A DNA stretch of 64,000 bases from Phenylobacterium sp. (GCF_004799515.1 NZ_SSMX01000027.1:84122-148121), one strand, 5' to 3'. Counted from the first letter of the stretch, positions 41,989 to 50,774 are shown. Program-made: numbers and translations. Notes: generated from the sequence alone by a model not told the origin.

Positions 41989-44442
41989 TTGAGTCCGCGA
42001 GCTACGAACGATCGAGCGCCGCCGGCCGCGAACCTCCCGTTCGGGCTCGAGCCGTCGCTCGCCGTGTTCGACCGCGCCACACTGGTGGCGAGGGGCCTGT
42101 TCGCGGATTCACAGAGCATCATCATCCTGGTGAAGGACGGCAAGGCCTGGCGCAGCCGCTACGACAGCGGCGCCATGCCCCAGCGCGATCCCGCCGCCGA
42201 GCAGGTCATCGCCACCGGCGAGCTGCTGTGGATCGAGGACGCCCACGTCCATCCCCTGGTCTGTGACTCCGCGGTGGTCAAAGGCCCGCCCTACCTGCGC
42301 GCCTACATCGGGGCGCCGATCCGGATGGAGAACGGCGCGACCCGGGGCGTGCTGGTGGTCGTCAACCGGCGGCCGCTGCCTTACGACGCCTCCAAGGCCG
42401 CCCAGCTGGCGGCGCTGGCCGCCTTCGTCGCCGACGAGTGGGAACGCGCCGAGATCGCCTACGCCCACAGCGAGTCGAACGCGGCCCTCGCCGCGTCGCG
42501 CACGACCCAGGCGGCCCTGTTCAGCGCGGTGCCGATCTCGCTGGTGCTCACCGACACCCAGATGCGCGTGGTGGCGGCCAGCCGGGTCTGGGAGACCCAC
42601 CTCGGCCAGCGGGACAAGCCCTATGTCGGGCGCACGATCTTCGAGATCGCGCCCCAGGTCTACGAGCCCTGGGCGTCGCTCTACGACGAGTGCCTGAAAT
42701 TCGGCCATCGCCACAGCGGCCGGCGCGTGCCGGTGGGCAAGGTGGGCGAGCGCACCATGTGGATGCAGACCGAGATCAAGCCCTGGCGCAACTCCGACGG
42801 CGAGATCGGCGGCCTGATCATCACCGGCGACGACGTCTCCGAGCTGGTCGAGGGCCTGGAGCGCGCCGAGCGGTCCGAACAGCGCCTGAACGTCGCCCTG
42901 CAGGTCGCCGACGTGCACGTCTGGGAGCTGGACCACCGCCGCCGGGAGCTCATCAAGTCCGAGGACATCGACAACCTGTTCGACCGCCAGGTGACCTACG
43001 AGGACCTGGCGCAGGACATCATGTGCAACATCGACCCGCGCGACCGGCCCGCGGTGCGCCAGGCCTGGCGGCGCCACGTGGAAGAAGGCGAGCCTTACCG
43101 CCCGCAGTACCGCATCAACCGCGCGGACGGCGTCGAGATCTGGGTCGAGGCCTCCTCTCGCCAGCTGCGCGGCGGCGACGGCAAGACCCTGCGCGTGGTG
43201 GGCGCGCTGCAGGACATCACGCGGCGCCGGGAGAGCGAACACGCCCTGCGCCAGGCTCGCGACGAGGCGGAGGCCGCCAACAAGGCCAAGTCCGTCTTCC
43301 TGGCCACCATGAGCCACGAGATCCGCACGCCGCTGAACGGCGTCCTGGGCATGGCCCAGGCCATGGCGGCCGAGGAGCTTTCGCCCGCCCAGCGCGAGCG
43401 GCTGGACGTCGTGCGGCAGTCGGGCGAGAGCCTGCTCGCCATCCTCAACGACGTGCTCGACCTCTCCAAGATCGAGGCCGGCAAGCTGGAGCTGGAAGAG
43501 ACCGAGTTCGACATCGAGGCGCTGGCGCGCGGCGCCTACGCCGCCTTCACCGCCATCGCCGCGGCCAAGGACCTGACCTTCGAGCTCACCGTCGAGCCCG
43601 CCGCCCGCGGCGTCTGGCGGGGTGACGCCACCCGCGTGCGGCAGCTCCTCTACAACCTGGTCTCCAACGCCATCAAGTTCACCGAAGTCGGCGAGGTCGA
43701 GGTCCGCGTCAGCCGCGCGCCGAAGGCCAAGGGCGCGGGCCTGGTGCTCCGCGTCCGCGACACCGGCATCGGCATCGCCGCCGAGCCTCTCTCGCGCCTG
43801 TTCACCAAGTTCGAACAGGGCGACGCCACCACCACCCGCCGCTACGGCGGCACGGGCCTGGGCCTGGCCATCTGCCGCGAACTCGCCGAGCTCATGGGCG
43901 GCGAGATCCTCGCCGAGAGCGAACCGGACCGCGGGTCGACCTTCACCGCCCTCCTGCCGTTGCGGCGGATCTCGCGCGCCGCCCCGCCGCCGGAGCCCGC
44001 CGCGGAGACCCCGCCCGCGGCGGTCCTCTCAGGCCCCCTGAAGGTGCTGGCCGCCGAGGACAATGCGGTCAACCAGCTGGTGCTGAAGACCCTGCTTCTT
44101 CAGCTCGGCCTGACCCCCGTCGTGGTGGGCAATGGCGCGGACGCGGTGGCGGCCTGGGAGGCCGAGCCCTGGGACCTGATCCTGATGGACGTCCAGATGC
44201 CGGTGATGGACGGCCCCACCGCCACGCGCGCCATCCGCGCCGGCGAGGCCCGGGCCGGCCGCGCCCGCACCCCGATCGTGGCCCTGACCGCCAACGCCAT
44301 GAGCCACCAGGTGTCCGAATACCTCGCCGCCGGCATGGACGATTTCGTCGCCAAGCCCATCGAGGCGGCCCGCCTGTTCGAGGCCATCAGCCGCGCCGCG
44401 GACGGCGAAGGCCCGGCGGAGGACGCGGCGGCCAACGCCTAG
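41989..44442 (+). CDS. Hybrid histidine kinase (GAF-PAS-PAS-HisKA-HATPase-receiver)
   Basis: An 817-residue soluble kinase. A GAF domain covers about 25-145, two PAS domains follow (about 165-280 and 295-410), the DHp H-box is [15 protein letters not shown], the ATP-binding domain has LVSNAIKFTE, DTGIGIAA and GTGLGLAICREL, and the receiver has AAEDNAVNQ, phosphoacceptor Asp in [13 protein letters not shown] and Lys in VAKPI. I pick TTG 41989 because GGAG lies six bases upstream; TTG 41983 is an alternative. It has no membrane segment. No output domain or partner is adjacent. Confidence 0.92.
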   Translation: MSPRATNDRAPPAANLPFGLEPSLAVFDRATLVARGLFADSQSIIILVKDGKAWRSRYDSGAMPQRDPAAEQVIATGELLWIEDAHVHPLVCDSAVVKGPPYLRAYIGAPIRMENGATRGVLVVVNRRPLPYDASKAAQLAALAAFVADEWERAEIAYAHSESNAALAASRTTQAALFSAVPISLVLTDTQMRVVAASRVWETHLGQRDKPYVGRTIFEIAPQVYEPWASLYDECLKFGHRHSGRRVPVGKVGERTMWMQTEIKPWRNSDGEIGGLIITGDDVSELVEGLERAERSEQRLNVALQVADVHVWELDHRRRELIKSEDIDNLFDRQVTYEDLAQDIMCNIDPRDRPAVRQAWRRHVEEGEPYRPQYRINRADGVEIWVEASSRQLRGGDGKTLRVVGALQDITRRRESEHALRQARDEAEAANKAKSVFLATMSHEIRTPLNGVLGMAQAMAAEELSPAQRERLDVVRQSGESLLAILNDVLDLSKIEAGKLELEETEFDIEALARGAYAAFTAIAAAKDLTFELTVEPAARGVWRGDATRVRQLLYNLVSNAIKFTEVGEVEVRVSRAPKAKGAGLVLRVRDTGIGIAAEPLSRLFTKFEQGDATTTRRYGGTGLGLAICRELAELMGGEILAESEPDRGSTFTALLPLRRISRAAPPPEPAAETPPAAVLSGPLKVLAAEDNAVNQLVLKTLLLQLGLTPVVVGNGADAVAAWEAEPWDLILMDVQMPVMDGPTATRAIRAGEARAGRARTPIVALTANAMSHQVSEYLAAGMDDFVAKPIEAARLFEAISRAADGEGPAEDAAANA

Positions 44443-44449
44443 CCGCCGC

Positions 44450-46213
44450 TCACGCCGTGCGCGTGAACCCGTCCGCGCTCCAGCCCTCGCTGCCGACCCC
44501 ATGGTGGACGGTGAACAGGCCCGAGGGGTCGTAGCGGCGCTTGATCCGCTGCAGGCGCGTGTAGTTCGGGCCCCAAAAGGCCTGCTGCCAGTCGGGCTGG
44601 AAGTAGCTGCACTCGTTGACATAGGCCCCCGCGCCGGGCGCGCAAACCCGCAGCGCCGCCATGGCCTTGGTCACCTTGGCGCGGTTGACGCTGGCCAGCG
44701 GCCCCTCGCCCGACGCCATGCCGCGATAGGCCGCCGGCCCCGCCGCGCCCATGATGACGAGCGCGAAGGCGTCCAGCACCTCCGGATTGGTGGCGGTGTC
44801 GCGCGCGGCGGCCAGGGCCTCGGGCGGCGCGCCCGCCAGGCCCTTGTTGAAGTGCAGGCTGAGGCCCCAGGTGCGGCTGGCGGCGAACAGGGCGTCGGCC
44901 AGTTTGCCGCGGCCTTCCGGCTGCAAGAGCGACGAGGGCAGCCAGACGGACTCATAGGCGTGCCAGAAGGCGCCCACCTGGTCGCCGTCGCCGGTCCACC
45001 AGAAGCGCCCGGCCGGCGCGCCGGGACGCTGGTCGAGGGTGATGGCCCCCGGCGCGTTCTTCATGAACTCGGCGTCCCAGAACTTCCGCGCCGGCAGCGG
45101 CAGGGCCAGCAGCCCCTTTTGGCCCTCGTAGTCGTCTGGGCTGGCGTCGGCGAACGCCACCAGGGGCGCCCAGGCTGCGCGCGCCTCGGCGCCGGTCAGG
45201 CCCTGGAACACCATCTGCACATCCAGCCGGTTGTTCGAGCCGATCCGCACCTGCTCGCCCCAGTGCGGATTGAACAGGTTGGCCGCGTAGAGCTCGACGA
45301 ACCGGCCGATCAGGCGCCGGAACGCCTCGTCGGACTTGGCGTGGATGCTGAGCCGCACCGCGCCGAAGGTCTCCGGCAGCGGATGGGTGGCCAGCGTCAG
45401 GCGGGTGATGATCCCGAAGGTCCCGCCGCCCCCGCCTTTCAGCGCCCAGAAGAGGTCGGGCTCGCGGGCGTGGTTGACCACATGGACCTGGCCATCGGCG
45501 GTCACCACCTCGGCCTCCAGCAACCCGCCCGCCGCCGTGCCGAAGCCCTTGGAGTGGCTGCCGAAGCCGCCGCCCTGCACCAGGCCCGCGATCCCCACGG
45601 TGGTGCAGCCGCCGCCCTGGACATAGCGCCCCGCCCCGGTGGTCACCGCCTGGTAGGCGTCGAGCCAGATGCAGCCCGCCCCCGCCGTGACCGCCGCGAC
45701 CGGCGCCGCGCTCGACCCCTTCGGCGTGAAGCCTTCGTGCACCGTCACTTCGCGCATCCGCCGCGTCCACAGCATCAGCGAGTCCGGCGCGTTGGAGGCG
45801 CCCAGGTAGCTGTGCCCGCCGCCGCGCACCACCAGGCGCAGGTTGTGCGCGCGGGCGAAGCGGACGGCGGCCACGACATCGGCGGCGCTCTCCGCTGACA
45901 CCGCATAGACGCTGGGGGACGACTGCCAGGCCTCCAGCCAGCCGCTGCTCTGCGTCAGGCCCGGCTGGTCGCCCACGTAGAAGGGGTTCTTCATCAGCTC
46001 GCGCACCGCCGGGTCGTTGACGTCCGGCGCCGTCACGGGCGCGAGCCGTCCGCCCACCGCCTGCTTCAGCCCCGCCCAGTCGCCCTCGCCCGGCCAGCCC
46101 GCGGCCCCCGGCCGCGCCCGGCCGGCTCCGCCCGCCGCGCGGGCGGCAGGGACATGCAAGGCGCCGGCGGCGGCGAGCGCCAGGCTGGCGCCCAGGAATT
46201 GGCGGCGGGTCAT
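44450..46213 (-). CDS. FAD-linked oxidase with berberine-bridge domain, Tat-exported
   Basis: A 587-residue protein. The N-terminus MTRRQFLGASLALAAAGAL is a twin-arginine signal. The FAD-binding (PCMH) domain shows RLVVRGGGHSYLGASN, with His for covalent FAD, QGGGCTTVGIAGLVQGGGFGSHSKGFG and ALKGGGGGTFGIIT. The C-terminal BBE domain ends with the YDPSGLFTVHHGVG motif. Such enzymes oxidise alcohols or sugars in the periplasm; the substrate is unknown. GGGAG lies seven bases before ATG 46213. The gene is convergent with the hybrid kinase (eight bases apart). Confidence 0.92.
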   Translation of the reverse strand: MTRRQFLGASLALAAAGALHVPAARAAGGAGRARPGAAGWPGEGDWAGLKQAVGGRLAPVTAPDVNDPAVRELMKNPFYVGDQPGLTQSSGWLEAWQSSPSVYAVSAESAADVVAAVRFARAHNLRLVVRGGGHSYLGASNAPDSLMLWTRRMREVTVHEGFTPKGSSAAPVAAVTAGAGCIWLDAYQAVTTGAGRYVQGGGCTTVGIAGLVQGGGFGSHSKGFGTAAGGLLEAEVVTADGQVHVVNHAREPDLFWALKGGGGGTFGIITRLTLATHPLPETFGAVRLSIHAKSDEAFRRLIGRFVELYAANLFNPHWGEQVRIGSNNRLDVQMVFQGLTGAEARAAWAPLVAFADASPDDYEGQKGLLALPLPARKFWDAEFMKNAPGAITLDQRPGAPAGRFWWTGDGDQVGAFWHAYESVWLPSSLLQPEGRGKLADALFAASRTWGLSLHFNKGLAGAPPEALAAARDTATNPEVLDAFALVIMGAAGPAAYRGMASGEGPLASVNRAKVTKAMAALRVCAPGAGAYVNECSYFQPDWQQAFWGPNYTRLQRIKRRYDPSGLFTVHHGVGSEGWSADGFTRTA

Positions 46214-46461
46214 CGAAGGGCTCCCGGATCGGTGGATTGGATCACGGCCCGACCTTGGCCCCGCGCCGCCCCAGCCGCCAGCCCCGCGGGACATCCGGCG
46301 CTGCGGCGGGGACGGCGCCGCCCTCGCCGGGGACCAGCGGCGGGCCGGGCGTGACGAGCGGAAGGCCGAGCCCGGCAGCGGCCTTTCATGAACAATCCCT
46401 AAGTTGCGGATGGCGGCCCGCGCCCTCATACGGCGAAGCTTCCTTGACGCCGGAGACCGGC

Positions 46462-47382
46462 ATGACCACCTTGTCCCGCCCCCGAAACCCGATCGTCTTC
46501 CTCGTCGCCTACCTGGCCATCTGGGGCGCGGCGACGGCCTACCTGGCCTTCAAGGGCGCGGATTGGACCTTCCCGCTGATCTCGCTGGGTATCTTCGGCG
46601 CGGGCTTGTCTGGCCTCGCGATCCTGCTGACCCGCAAGGCGCGGCCGGAGACGATCCGCGTCGCGCGCCCGGGCCTAGAGCTGGCCGCCGTCCTGGGCTT
46701 CCTCGTGATCTACGCGCTCGGCTTCCTCGGCTGGGGCATGGGCGCCCTGCGCCACGGGATCCCGCCCGGCCGGGCACAGGAGGTCGCGGTCACCGCCGTG
46801 AAGCTGGCGGTGCATGTGGGCCTGCCCGCCCTGCTGCTGCTGGCCCTGGGCGCCCAGGTGCGCCCGCTGTTCCGCGCGCACGCGGGCAAGCCGGGATTCT
46901 GGCCGCCCTTGGTCGTGCTGGGCGCGATCATCCTGGGCCTGATCTGCGTGGTCAGCCCGTCCCTGAAACAGATCGCCGGCCTGCACGCCTCGGTCCTGAC
47001 CCTGGCCTGGGCCGCGCCCGCCGCCTTCGCCTGGATCGCGGTGGACGCCGGGCTCTGCGAGGAGTTCCTTTTCCGCGCCGTCCTGCAGACCCGCCTGGCC
47101 GCGGCGCTGAGAAGCGAGACCGGCGCGGTGGTGATCGGCGCCCTGATCTTCGCCCTGGCCCATGCGCCCGGCCTCTTCCTGCGCGGCACGCCCGACACCG
47201 ACGGCTATTCCACCGACCTCCTGCAGGTCGTGGCCTTCACCATCGCGACCCTCTCGCCGCTGGCCCTCCTGTTCGGCACGCTCTGGGCGCGCACCCGCAG
47301 CCTCCTGCTCGTGGTCCTGCTCCACGCCTGCGTCGACGTCCTGCCCTACCTGCCGGACTTCGTGCACACCTGGGTCGGGTAG
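46462..47382 (+). CDS. CPBP family intramembrane metalloprotease
   Basis: A 306-residue membrane protein with about eight hydrophobic segments. Active-site motifs are EEFLFR at residues 200-205, GALIFALAHAPGLFL with its His, and VVLLHACVDVLP near the end, matching CPBP (CAAX-protease/bacteriocin-processing) proteins. Start ATG 46462 has CGGAGA eight bases ahead. Family members process membrane or bacteriocin proteins or act in self-immunity; here the partner is unknown. It is convergent with the terminase-like gene, 12 bases between stops. Confidence 0.88.
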   Translation: MTTLSRPRNPIVFLVAYLAIWGAATAYLAFKGADWTFPLISLGIFGAGLSGLAILLTRKARPETIRVARPGLELAAVLGFLVIYALGFLGWGMGALRHGIPPGRAQEVAVTAVKLAVHVGLPALLLLALGAQVRPLFRAHAGKPGFWPPLVVLGAIILGLICVVSPSLKQIAGLHASVLTLAWAAPAAFAWIAVDAGLCEEFLFRAVLQTRLAAALRSETGAVVIGALIFALAHAPGLFLRGTPDTDGYSTDLLQVVAFTIATLSPLALLFGTLWARTRSLLLVVLLHACVDVLPYLPDFVHTWVG

Positions 47383-47394
47383 GGCGCGCCCCGA

Positions 47395-48168
47395 TCACTC
47401 CCGCGGCCCGTCGTACGGCCGTCCATAGGCCTCTTCCCACCGACGCTCCTCCTCGTCGTTGCGCGGCGGGATCACCAAGGGTTCGCCGTTGGGGCCTTGG
47501 CCGAACTTCACGAGGATGATCTTCAGCGGGCTTTCGTCCTCCGCCTCGTCCTTCCGCACCGCCTCCACCACCAGGGTCTCGCAATATTTGCGCGGCGCCA
47601 GGCGCGCCGTCTGCCAGCGGATCACATCGAACTGCAGCCGCGAGACCCAGACGTTCCCGGTCGTCGCCGCCAGCGCCACGTCGCGCGCCTCGTCGAACAG
47701 ATAGTCCGCCTGCATCCTGCGGGCCTGGACGTACATCTCCTGGAAGTCCTCGTGCCGGCTCACCCAGCGCAGGATGGTGGCGTAGGTCGGCATGGCCGGG
47801 TCGCGGCCGATGGCGGTCAGGCTCTCGCCGTGCGCTAGGCGCAGGCAGATGGTCTCGCCGATCTCCCGCCGATAGGTGCTGCCGCGCCCGCGCGGCTGGC
47901 GCTCGGCCTCCAGCCGGCCCCAGATGCGCCGGTCCCCCAGCCGCGCCGCCGTCCGCACGGCGCGCAGCGCGCCCATCAGCTTGGCCCCGAAGTCCGGATG
48001 CGCCCGCGCCCAGGCCCGCACCGTGTTGCGGCAGGGCATCTGCGGCTCCCGGCAGATCGCCGCGATGGTCTCGCCCGCCTCAACCCGCGCGCAGATCGCC
48101 TGGCCCAGCGCCGGCGCGAACTTGCTCTCGCCCGGACGCCACGCCTGGCGCCCGCCTCCATCCACCAT
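47395..48168 (-). CDS. Terminase small subunit-like protein with duplicated HTH region
   Basis: A 257-residue protein with two similar helix-turn-helix segments, EAGETIAAICREPQMPCRNTVRAWARAHPDF and AHGESLTAIGRDPAMPTYATILRWVSRHEDF. The second one and the YVQARRMQADYLFDEARDVA helix after it look like phage terminase small subunits (Sf6/terminase_5 type) and related DNA-binding proteins. No other phage gene is nearby, so this may be a prophage remnant or a domesticated regulator. ATG 48168 gives the first HTH at residue 20; an upstream extension reaches into the transposon end and is unlikely to be coding. Confidence 0.75.
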   Translation of the reverse strand: MVDGGGRQAWRPGESKFAPALGQAICARVEAGETIAAICREPQMPCRNTVRAWARAHPDFGAKLMGALRAVRTAARLGDRRIWGRLEAERQPRGRGSTYRREIGETICLRLAHGESLTAIGRDPAMPTYATILRWVSRHEDFQEMYVQARRMQADYLFDEARDVALAATTGNVWVSRLQFDVIRWQTARLAPRKYCETLVVEAVRKDEAEDESPLKIILVKFGQGPNGEPLVIPPRNDEEERRWEEAYGRPYDGPRE

Positions 48169-48245
48169 GGTCCCGATCCCGCGTCTCGCCGCCCCCGCCG
48201 GGCAGGCCCTCGCTGGCCCTAAGCCTTGCTCAAAACGGCGGAAAT

Positions 48246-48275
48246 GGGCGTTATTATACTTGCCGTACCCATACC
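48246..48275. repeat. Left terminal inverted repeat of the IS1595-type element
   Basis: This 30-base sequence is the exact reverse complement of 51027-51056. It lies 35 bases upstream of the transposase start and probably also carries its promoter (ATTATACT resembles a -10 element). Confidence 0.9.
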
Positions 48276-48310
48276 GTCTGATAAGGTAGCCGTCATAAGG
48301 AGTTACCCCG

Positions 48311-49240
48311 ATGTCGGTCCTCAGCGCCCCGCACTTCCACAACGAGAAAGCCGCCTACGCCTACGTGGAGGCCCGCGTGTGGCCGCAGGGTCCGGTTTGC
48401 CCGCATTGCGGCGGGTATGAGCGCATCGGCGCGATGGGCGGCAAGTCCACCCGGATCGGCGCGTACAAGTGCTACCAGTGCCGAAAGCCCTTCACCGTGA
48501 AGGTCGGGACCATATTCGAAGCGAGCCACGTTCCGCTGCGTCTGTGGCTGCAAGCGATGTTCCTGATGGCCTCGTCTAAGAAGGGCATCAGCTCCAACCA
48601 ACTGCACCGCACCTTGGGTGTGACCCTCAAGACCGCTTGGTTCATGAGCCACCGCATCCGCGAGGCCATGCGTTCAGGCGACCTCGCGCCGTTCGGTCAT
48701 GGCGGCGGCATCGTGGAAGCTGATGAGACCTTCATCGGCGTCGAGCCCGGCGAGCCCAAGGCGAAGGCTGGCGGCAACCACAAGATGAAGGTGCTGAGCC
48801 TTCTGGACCGCGACACTGGCGCCAAGCGCTCGTTCGTTCTGGACTTCATCAGCGCCAAGGCGATTGGCGAAATCGTCGTCGCCAACCTGAGCCGCGAGGC
48901 GATCCTGATGACCGACGAGGCCCGCCATTATGTGAAGCTGGGCCAACAGTTCGCGGGCCATGGCCACACCCACCACGCGGCTGGCGAGTACGTTTCGCGC
49001 CTGAACCCGCAGGTGCATACCAACACCGTCGAGGGCTCGTTCTCGATCTTCAAGCGCGGGATGCGCGGCGTCTACCAGCACTGCGGCAAGCAGCATCTGC
49101 ACCGCTACCTCGCTGAGTTTGACTTCCGGTACTCCAACCGCGTCGCCCTGGGGATTGGTGATGTCGCTCGCGCCGATACCGTGTTGCGGGGTATCGTGGG
49201 CAAGCGTCTCACCTATCAAATGTCTAGTGGGCAAGCGTGA
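48311..49240 (+). CDS. IS1595 family transposase
   Basis: A 309-residue DDE transposase. The N-terminus has a zinc ribbon (CPHCGGYERI and YKCYQC) and the SFSVKVGT-like FTVKVGTIFEASHVPL helix, which is typical of IS1595/ISXO2-type proteins. The catalytic acids are in VEADETFIG, LMTDEARHY and NTVEGSFSIFKRG. SD AAGGAG lies seven bases before ATG 48311. Its TGA overlaps the GTG of the next gene. Codon use matches the surrounding element. The gene appears intact, so the element may be active. Confidence 0.92.
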   Translation: MSVLSAPHFHNEKAAYAYVEARVWPQGPVCPHCGGYERIGAMGGKSTRIGAYKCYQCRKPFTVKVGTIFEASHVPLRLWLQAMFLMASSKKGISSNQLHRTLGVTLKTAWFMSHRIREAMRSGDLAPFGHGGGIVEADETFIGVEPGEPKAKAGGNHKMKVLSLLDRDTGAKRSFVLDFISAKAIGEIVVANLSREAILMTDEARHYVKLGQQFAGHGHTHHAAGEYVSRLNPQVHTNTVEGSFSIFKRGMRGVYQHCGKQHLHRYLAEFDFRYSNRVALGIGDVARADTVLRGIVGKRLTYQMSSGQA

Positions 49241-49449
49241 CGATGAAGAAGCCGAGGAAGCCAACGGACGAGGACGAGGCTCAAAGCCGACGGTTCATTC
49301 AGGCCGCAAAGGATCTGGAAGCCGCTGGCGAACTAAACCTCACCGAGGCCGCAGAATCATTTGACAAATTGTCCGACTCGATTTTGCGGCCAGCCGTTGG
49401 CAACGTTGCCGCGAACGGCGTTCGCGAAGCTCCTGTAAAAGGGAAGTAA
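49237..49449 (+). CDS. Small cargo protein coupled to the transposase
   Basis: A 70-residue charged protein starting at GTG 49237, four bases overlapping the transposase stop (ATG 49243 is an alternative). It begins MKKPRKPTDEDEAQSRRFIQAAKDLEAAGELNLTEA and is predicted helical, without cysteines. Proteins of this kind often follow IS1595 transposases, probably as accessory factors, but their function is unknown. The tight coupling suggests that transposase and this protein are made together. Confidence 0.7.
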   Translation: MTMKKPRKPTDEDEAQSRRFIQAAKDLEAAGELNLTEAAESFDKLSDSILRPAVGNVAANGVREAPVKGK

Positions 49450-49601
49450 TTATTACGCGCTTGCGCTAGGGCGCGCGGACTCTGTAGAGATTTCTTTAGT
49501 GGGAGAATCCGGTGGAGCGGGTCAACCAAATTCGTGCCCGTCAAGGGCCGGACGTTGATTTCCTGTGCCCAAACCCCTACTATATGTTGAACCTTCAACG
49601 G

Positions 49602-49611
49602 CGGTTAACCG
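49602..49611. promoter_or_regulatory. Palindrome upstream of a cargo gene
   Basis: CGGTTAACCG is a perfect 10-base palindrome inside a longer imperfect dyad (CAACGG...CCGTTG at 49597-49616). It lies about 42 bases before the gene at 49653, the likely promoter/operator region. The rest of 49450-49652 shows no gene. Confidence 0.35.
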
Positions 49612-49652
49612 TTGGGGGTTCAGATCGCAACGGCAACTAGAGGAGCGCCGCC

Positions 49653-49859
49653 ATGACCGATATCGCATGCAAGCCGCTCGCCGATCATATCGCGGAGCGG
49701 ACCCAAGCCGGGCTCGTGGACATTAAATTTTATGTTCACGATAAGAGCGGCGCTTCCATTCCGAAGGTGTGCGCCGAGGCACAGACCTTGTTTGACGCCG
49801 TGAAGAACGGCGCGACTGAGGACTACGCGTTCGACGATCGTCATGAAATGGTCGCTTAG
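49653..49859 (+). CDS. Small cargo protein of the IS element
   Basis: A 68-residue protein beginning MTDIACKPLADHIAERTQAGLVDIKFYVHDKSG and ending DDRHEMVA. It is acidic and predicted mixed helix and strand. A strong AGAGGAG lies before the ATG. No family is recognised. A rho-independent terminator follows at 49912, so it forms its own transcription unit. The gene lies within an element that also carries a separate gene downstream after the terminator. Confidence 0.75.
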   Translation: MTDIACKPLADHIAERTQAGLVDIKFYVHDKSGASIPKVCAEAQTLFDAVKNGATEDYAFDDRHEMVA

Positions 49860-49911
49860 TCTGTCGCCAGGGTTGATCTACCCTTAGAACTTGGTTACCC
49901 AGACCGCCTCC

Positions 49912-49939
49912 AAGCCCTAGCTTCACGCTGGGGCTTTTT
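49912..49939 (+). terminator. Rho-independent terminator after the 49653 gene
   Basis: AAGCCCTAGC-TTCAC-GCTGGGGCTT forms a ten-pair stem (one G-U) with a five-base loop and is followed by a TTT run at 49937-49939. It lies 53 bases after the cargo gene stop and 18 bases before the next start (GTG 49957). Confidence 0.88.
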
Positions 49940-49956
49940 GGTTTGGGAACGGCGCC

Positions 49957-50604
49957 GTGGCGACGATCTTCGAAAAGCTTCGCGTTGTCTTCAGCTGTGC
50001 CGAGCGGCTGAATACTGCCATCTGGATGGATGGTCGCGCCCCTGAATATTTATCGATTGCCGAACTGGCCGACTACGTCACCAACCTGACGGGAGTCACC
50101 ATCACCTTCAAACAGGTAGACGCGGAAACAGACCACATTTGGGGCTGGCTGGAGCGCTACGGACCCGAGGGAAAACAAGCGACTATCTATATCGTGAAGA
50201 ATATCCCCGAGCGCGCGAAGCCGGCGGTCGCCGCAAAGGAACTTTGTCAACTTCTCCTCGACGAACATGAAGATTGGCAACCTGACGGCCAAGATACCCT
50301 GGAGCGCCTAGTCACGCCTCAGGTCGAACTCGATACGCCTGACAATCTGGCGGTGCGCTCGGAGGTCATGGCGGAGCGCCTGTCATATGAAATTCTCTAC
50401 CCCGTGGAGCTTCGCCGCAAACACGTCGAGGACATAGCGCAGGGAGCCAAGGCGGTGCCCGAGATCGCGGCCGTAGTTAGGCTGACGGTGACGACAGTCG
50501 AGATGCTATTGGCCGACAATTATATGCGGTGGGCCACCCGCTGGTGGGAAATCATCTTGGCCGAACACGACGCCAAGGTCGCATCCGCTAACGCCGCCGA
50601 GTAG
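49957..50604 (+). CDS. Cargo protein, ImmA/IrrE-like fold with degenerate zinc motif
   Basis: A 215-residue protein starting at GTG 49957. KELCQLLLDEHEDW near the middle resembles the helix that in ImmA/IrrE peptidases is HELGHLLL, but both His residues are replaced by Lys and Gln; the following ERLSYEILYP looks like the ANRFAAxLLMP helix of that family. If the match is right, the protein keeps the fold but has lost the zinc peptidase site. Function unknown. A large hairpin lies 11 bases past the stop. The sequence does not resemble known phage proteins. Confidence 0.6.
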   Translation: MATIFEKLRVVFSCAERLNTAIWMDGRAPEYLSIAELADYVTNLTGVTITFKQVDAETDHIWGWLERYGPEGKQATIYIVKNIPERAKPAVAAKELCQLLLDEHEDWQPDGQDTLERLVTPQVELDTPDNLAVRSEVMAERLSYEILYPVELRRKHVEDIAQGAKAVPEIAAVVRLTVTTVEMLLADNYMRWATRWWEIILAEHDAKVASANAAE

Positions 50605-50614
50605 CGGGCATTGC

Positions 50615-50646
50615 GGTATCCCAATACCTTGTGGTATTGGGATACC
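50615..50646. promoter_or_regulatory. Perfect 14-base hairpin before a small gene
   Basis: GGTATCCCAATACC and GGTATTGGGATACC form a perfect 14-base inverted repeat with loop TTGT. The right arm holds GGGA six bases before ATG 50649, so folding of the RNA would hide the ribosome site. As there is no T-run, it could alternatively be a DNA operator. Confidence 0.75.
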
Positions 50647-50648
50647 TT

Positions 50649-50774
50649 ATGGATCGCGAAGCTCTCCGCCTTGAACTCCTACGCCTGGCGGTAGCGCTGG
50701 CGAAGGACGGACCCGAGGCCCTCGAAATTGCGAAGGCCCTGGAAGGCTACGTCAGGCGTCCTTCAGACGCCTGA
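50649..50774 (+). CDS. 41-residue small cargo protein
   Basis: A 41-residue frame from ATG 50649 to TGA 50774, too short for many gene callers. It reads MDREALRLELLRLAVALAKD and ends in YVRRPSDA, an amphipathic helix-rich peptide. GGGA lies six bases upstream inside the hairpin at 50615-50646. The stop is within the hairpin at 50752-50774 that is also the end of the convergent gene. Its reality depends on the ribosome site; the helix pattern and position support it. Confidence 0.5.
   Translation: MDREALRLELLRLAVALAKDGPEALEIAKALEGYVRRPSDA
50752..50774. terminator. Bidirectional hairpin holding both stop codons
   Basis: TCAGGCGTC-CTTCA-GACGCCTGA is a perfect nine-base stem with a five-base loop. 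TCA at 50752-50754 is the stop of the minus-strand cargo gene and TGA at 50772-50774 the stop of the plus-strand one. It may serve as a transcription terminator or RNA end for both, although no T-run follows. Confidence 0.6.
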
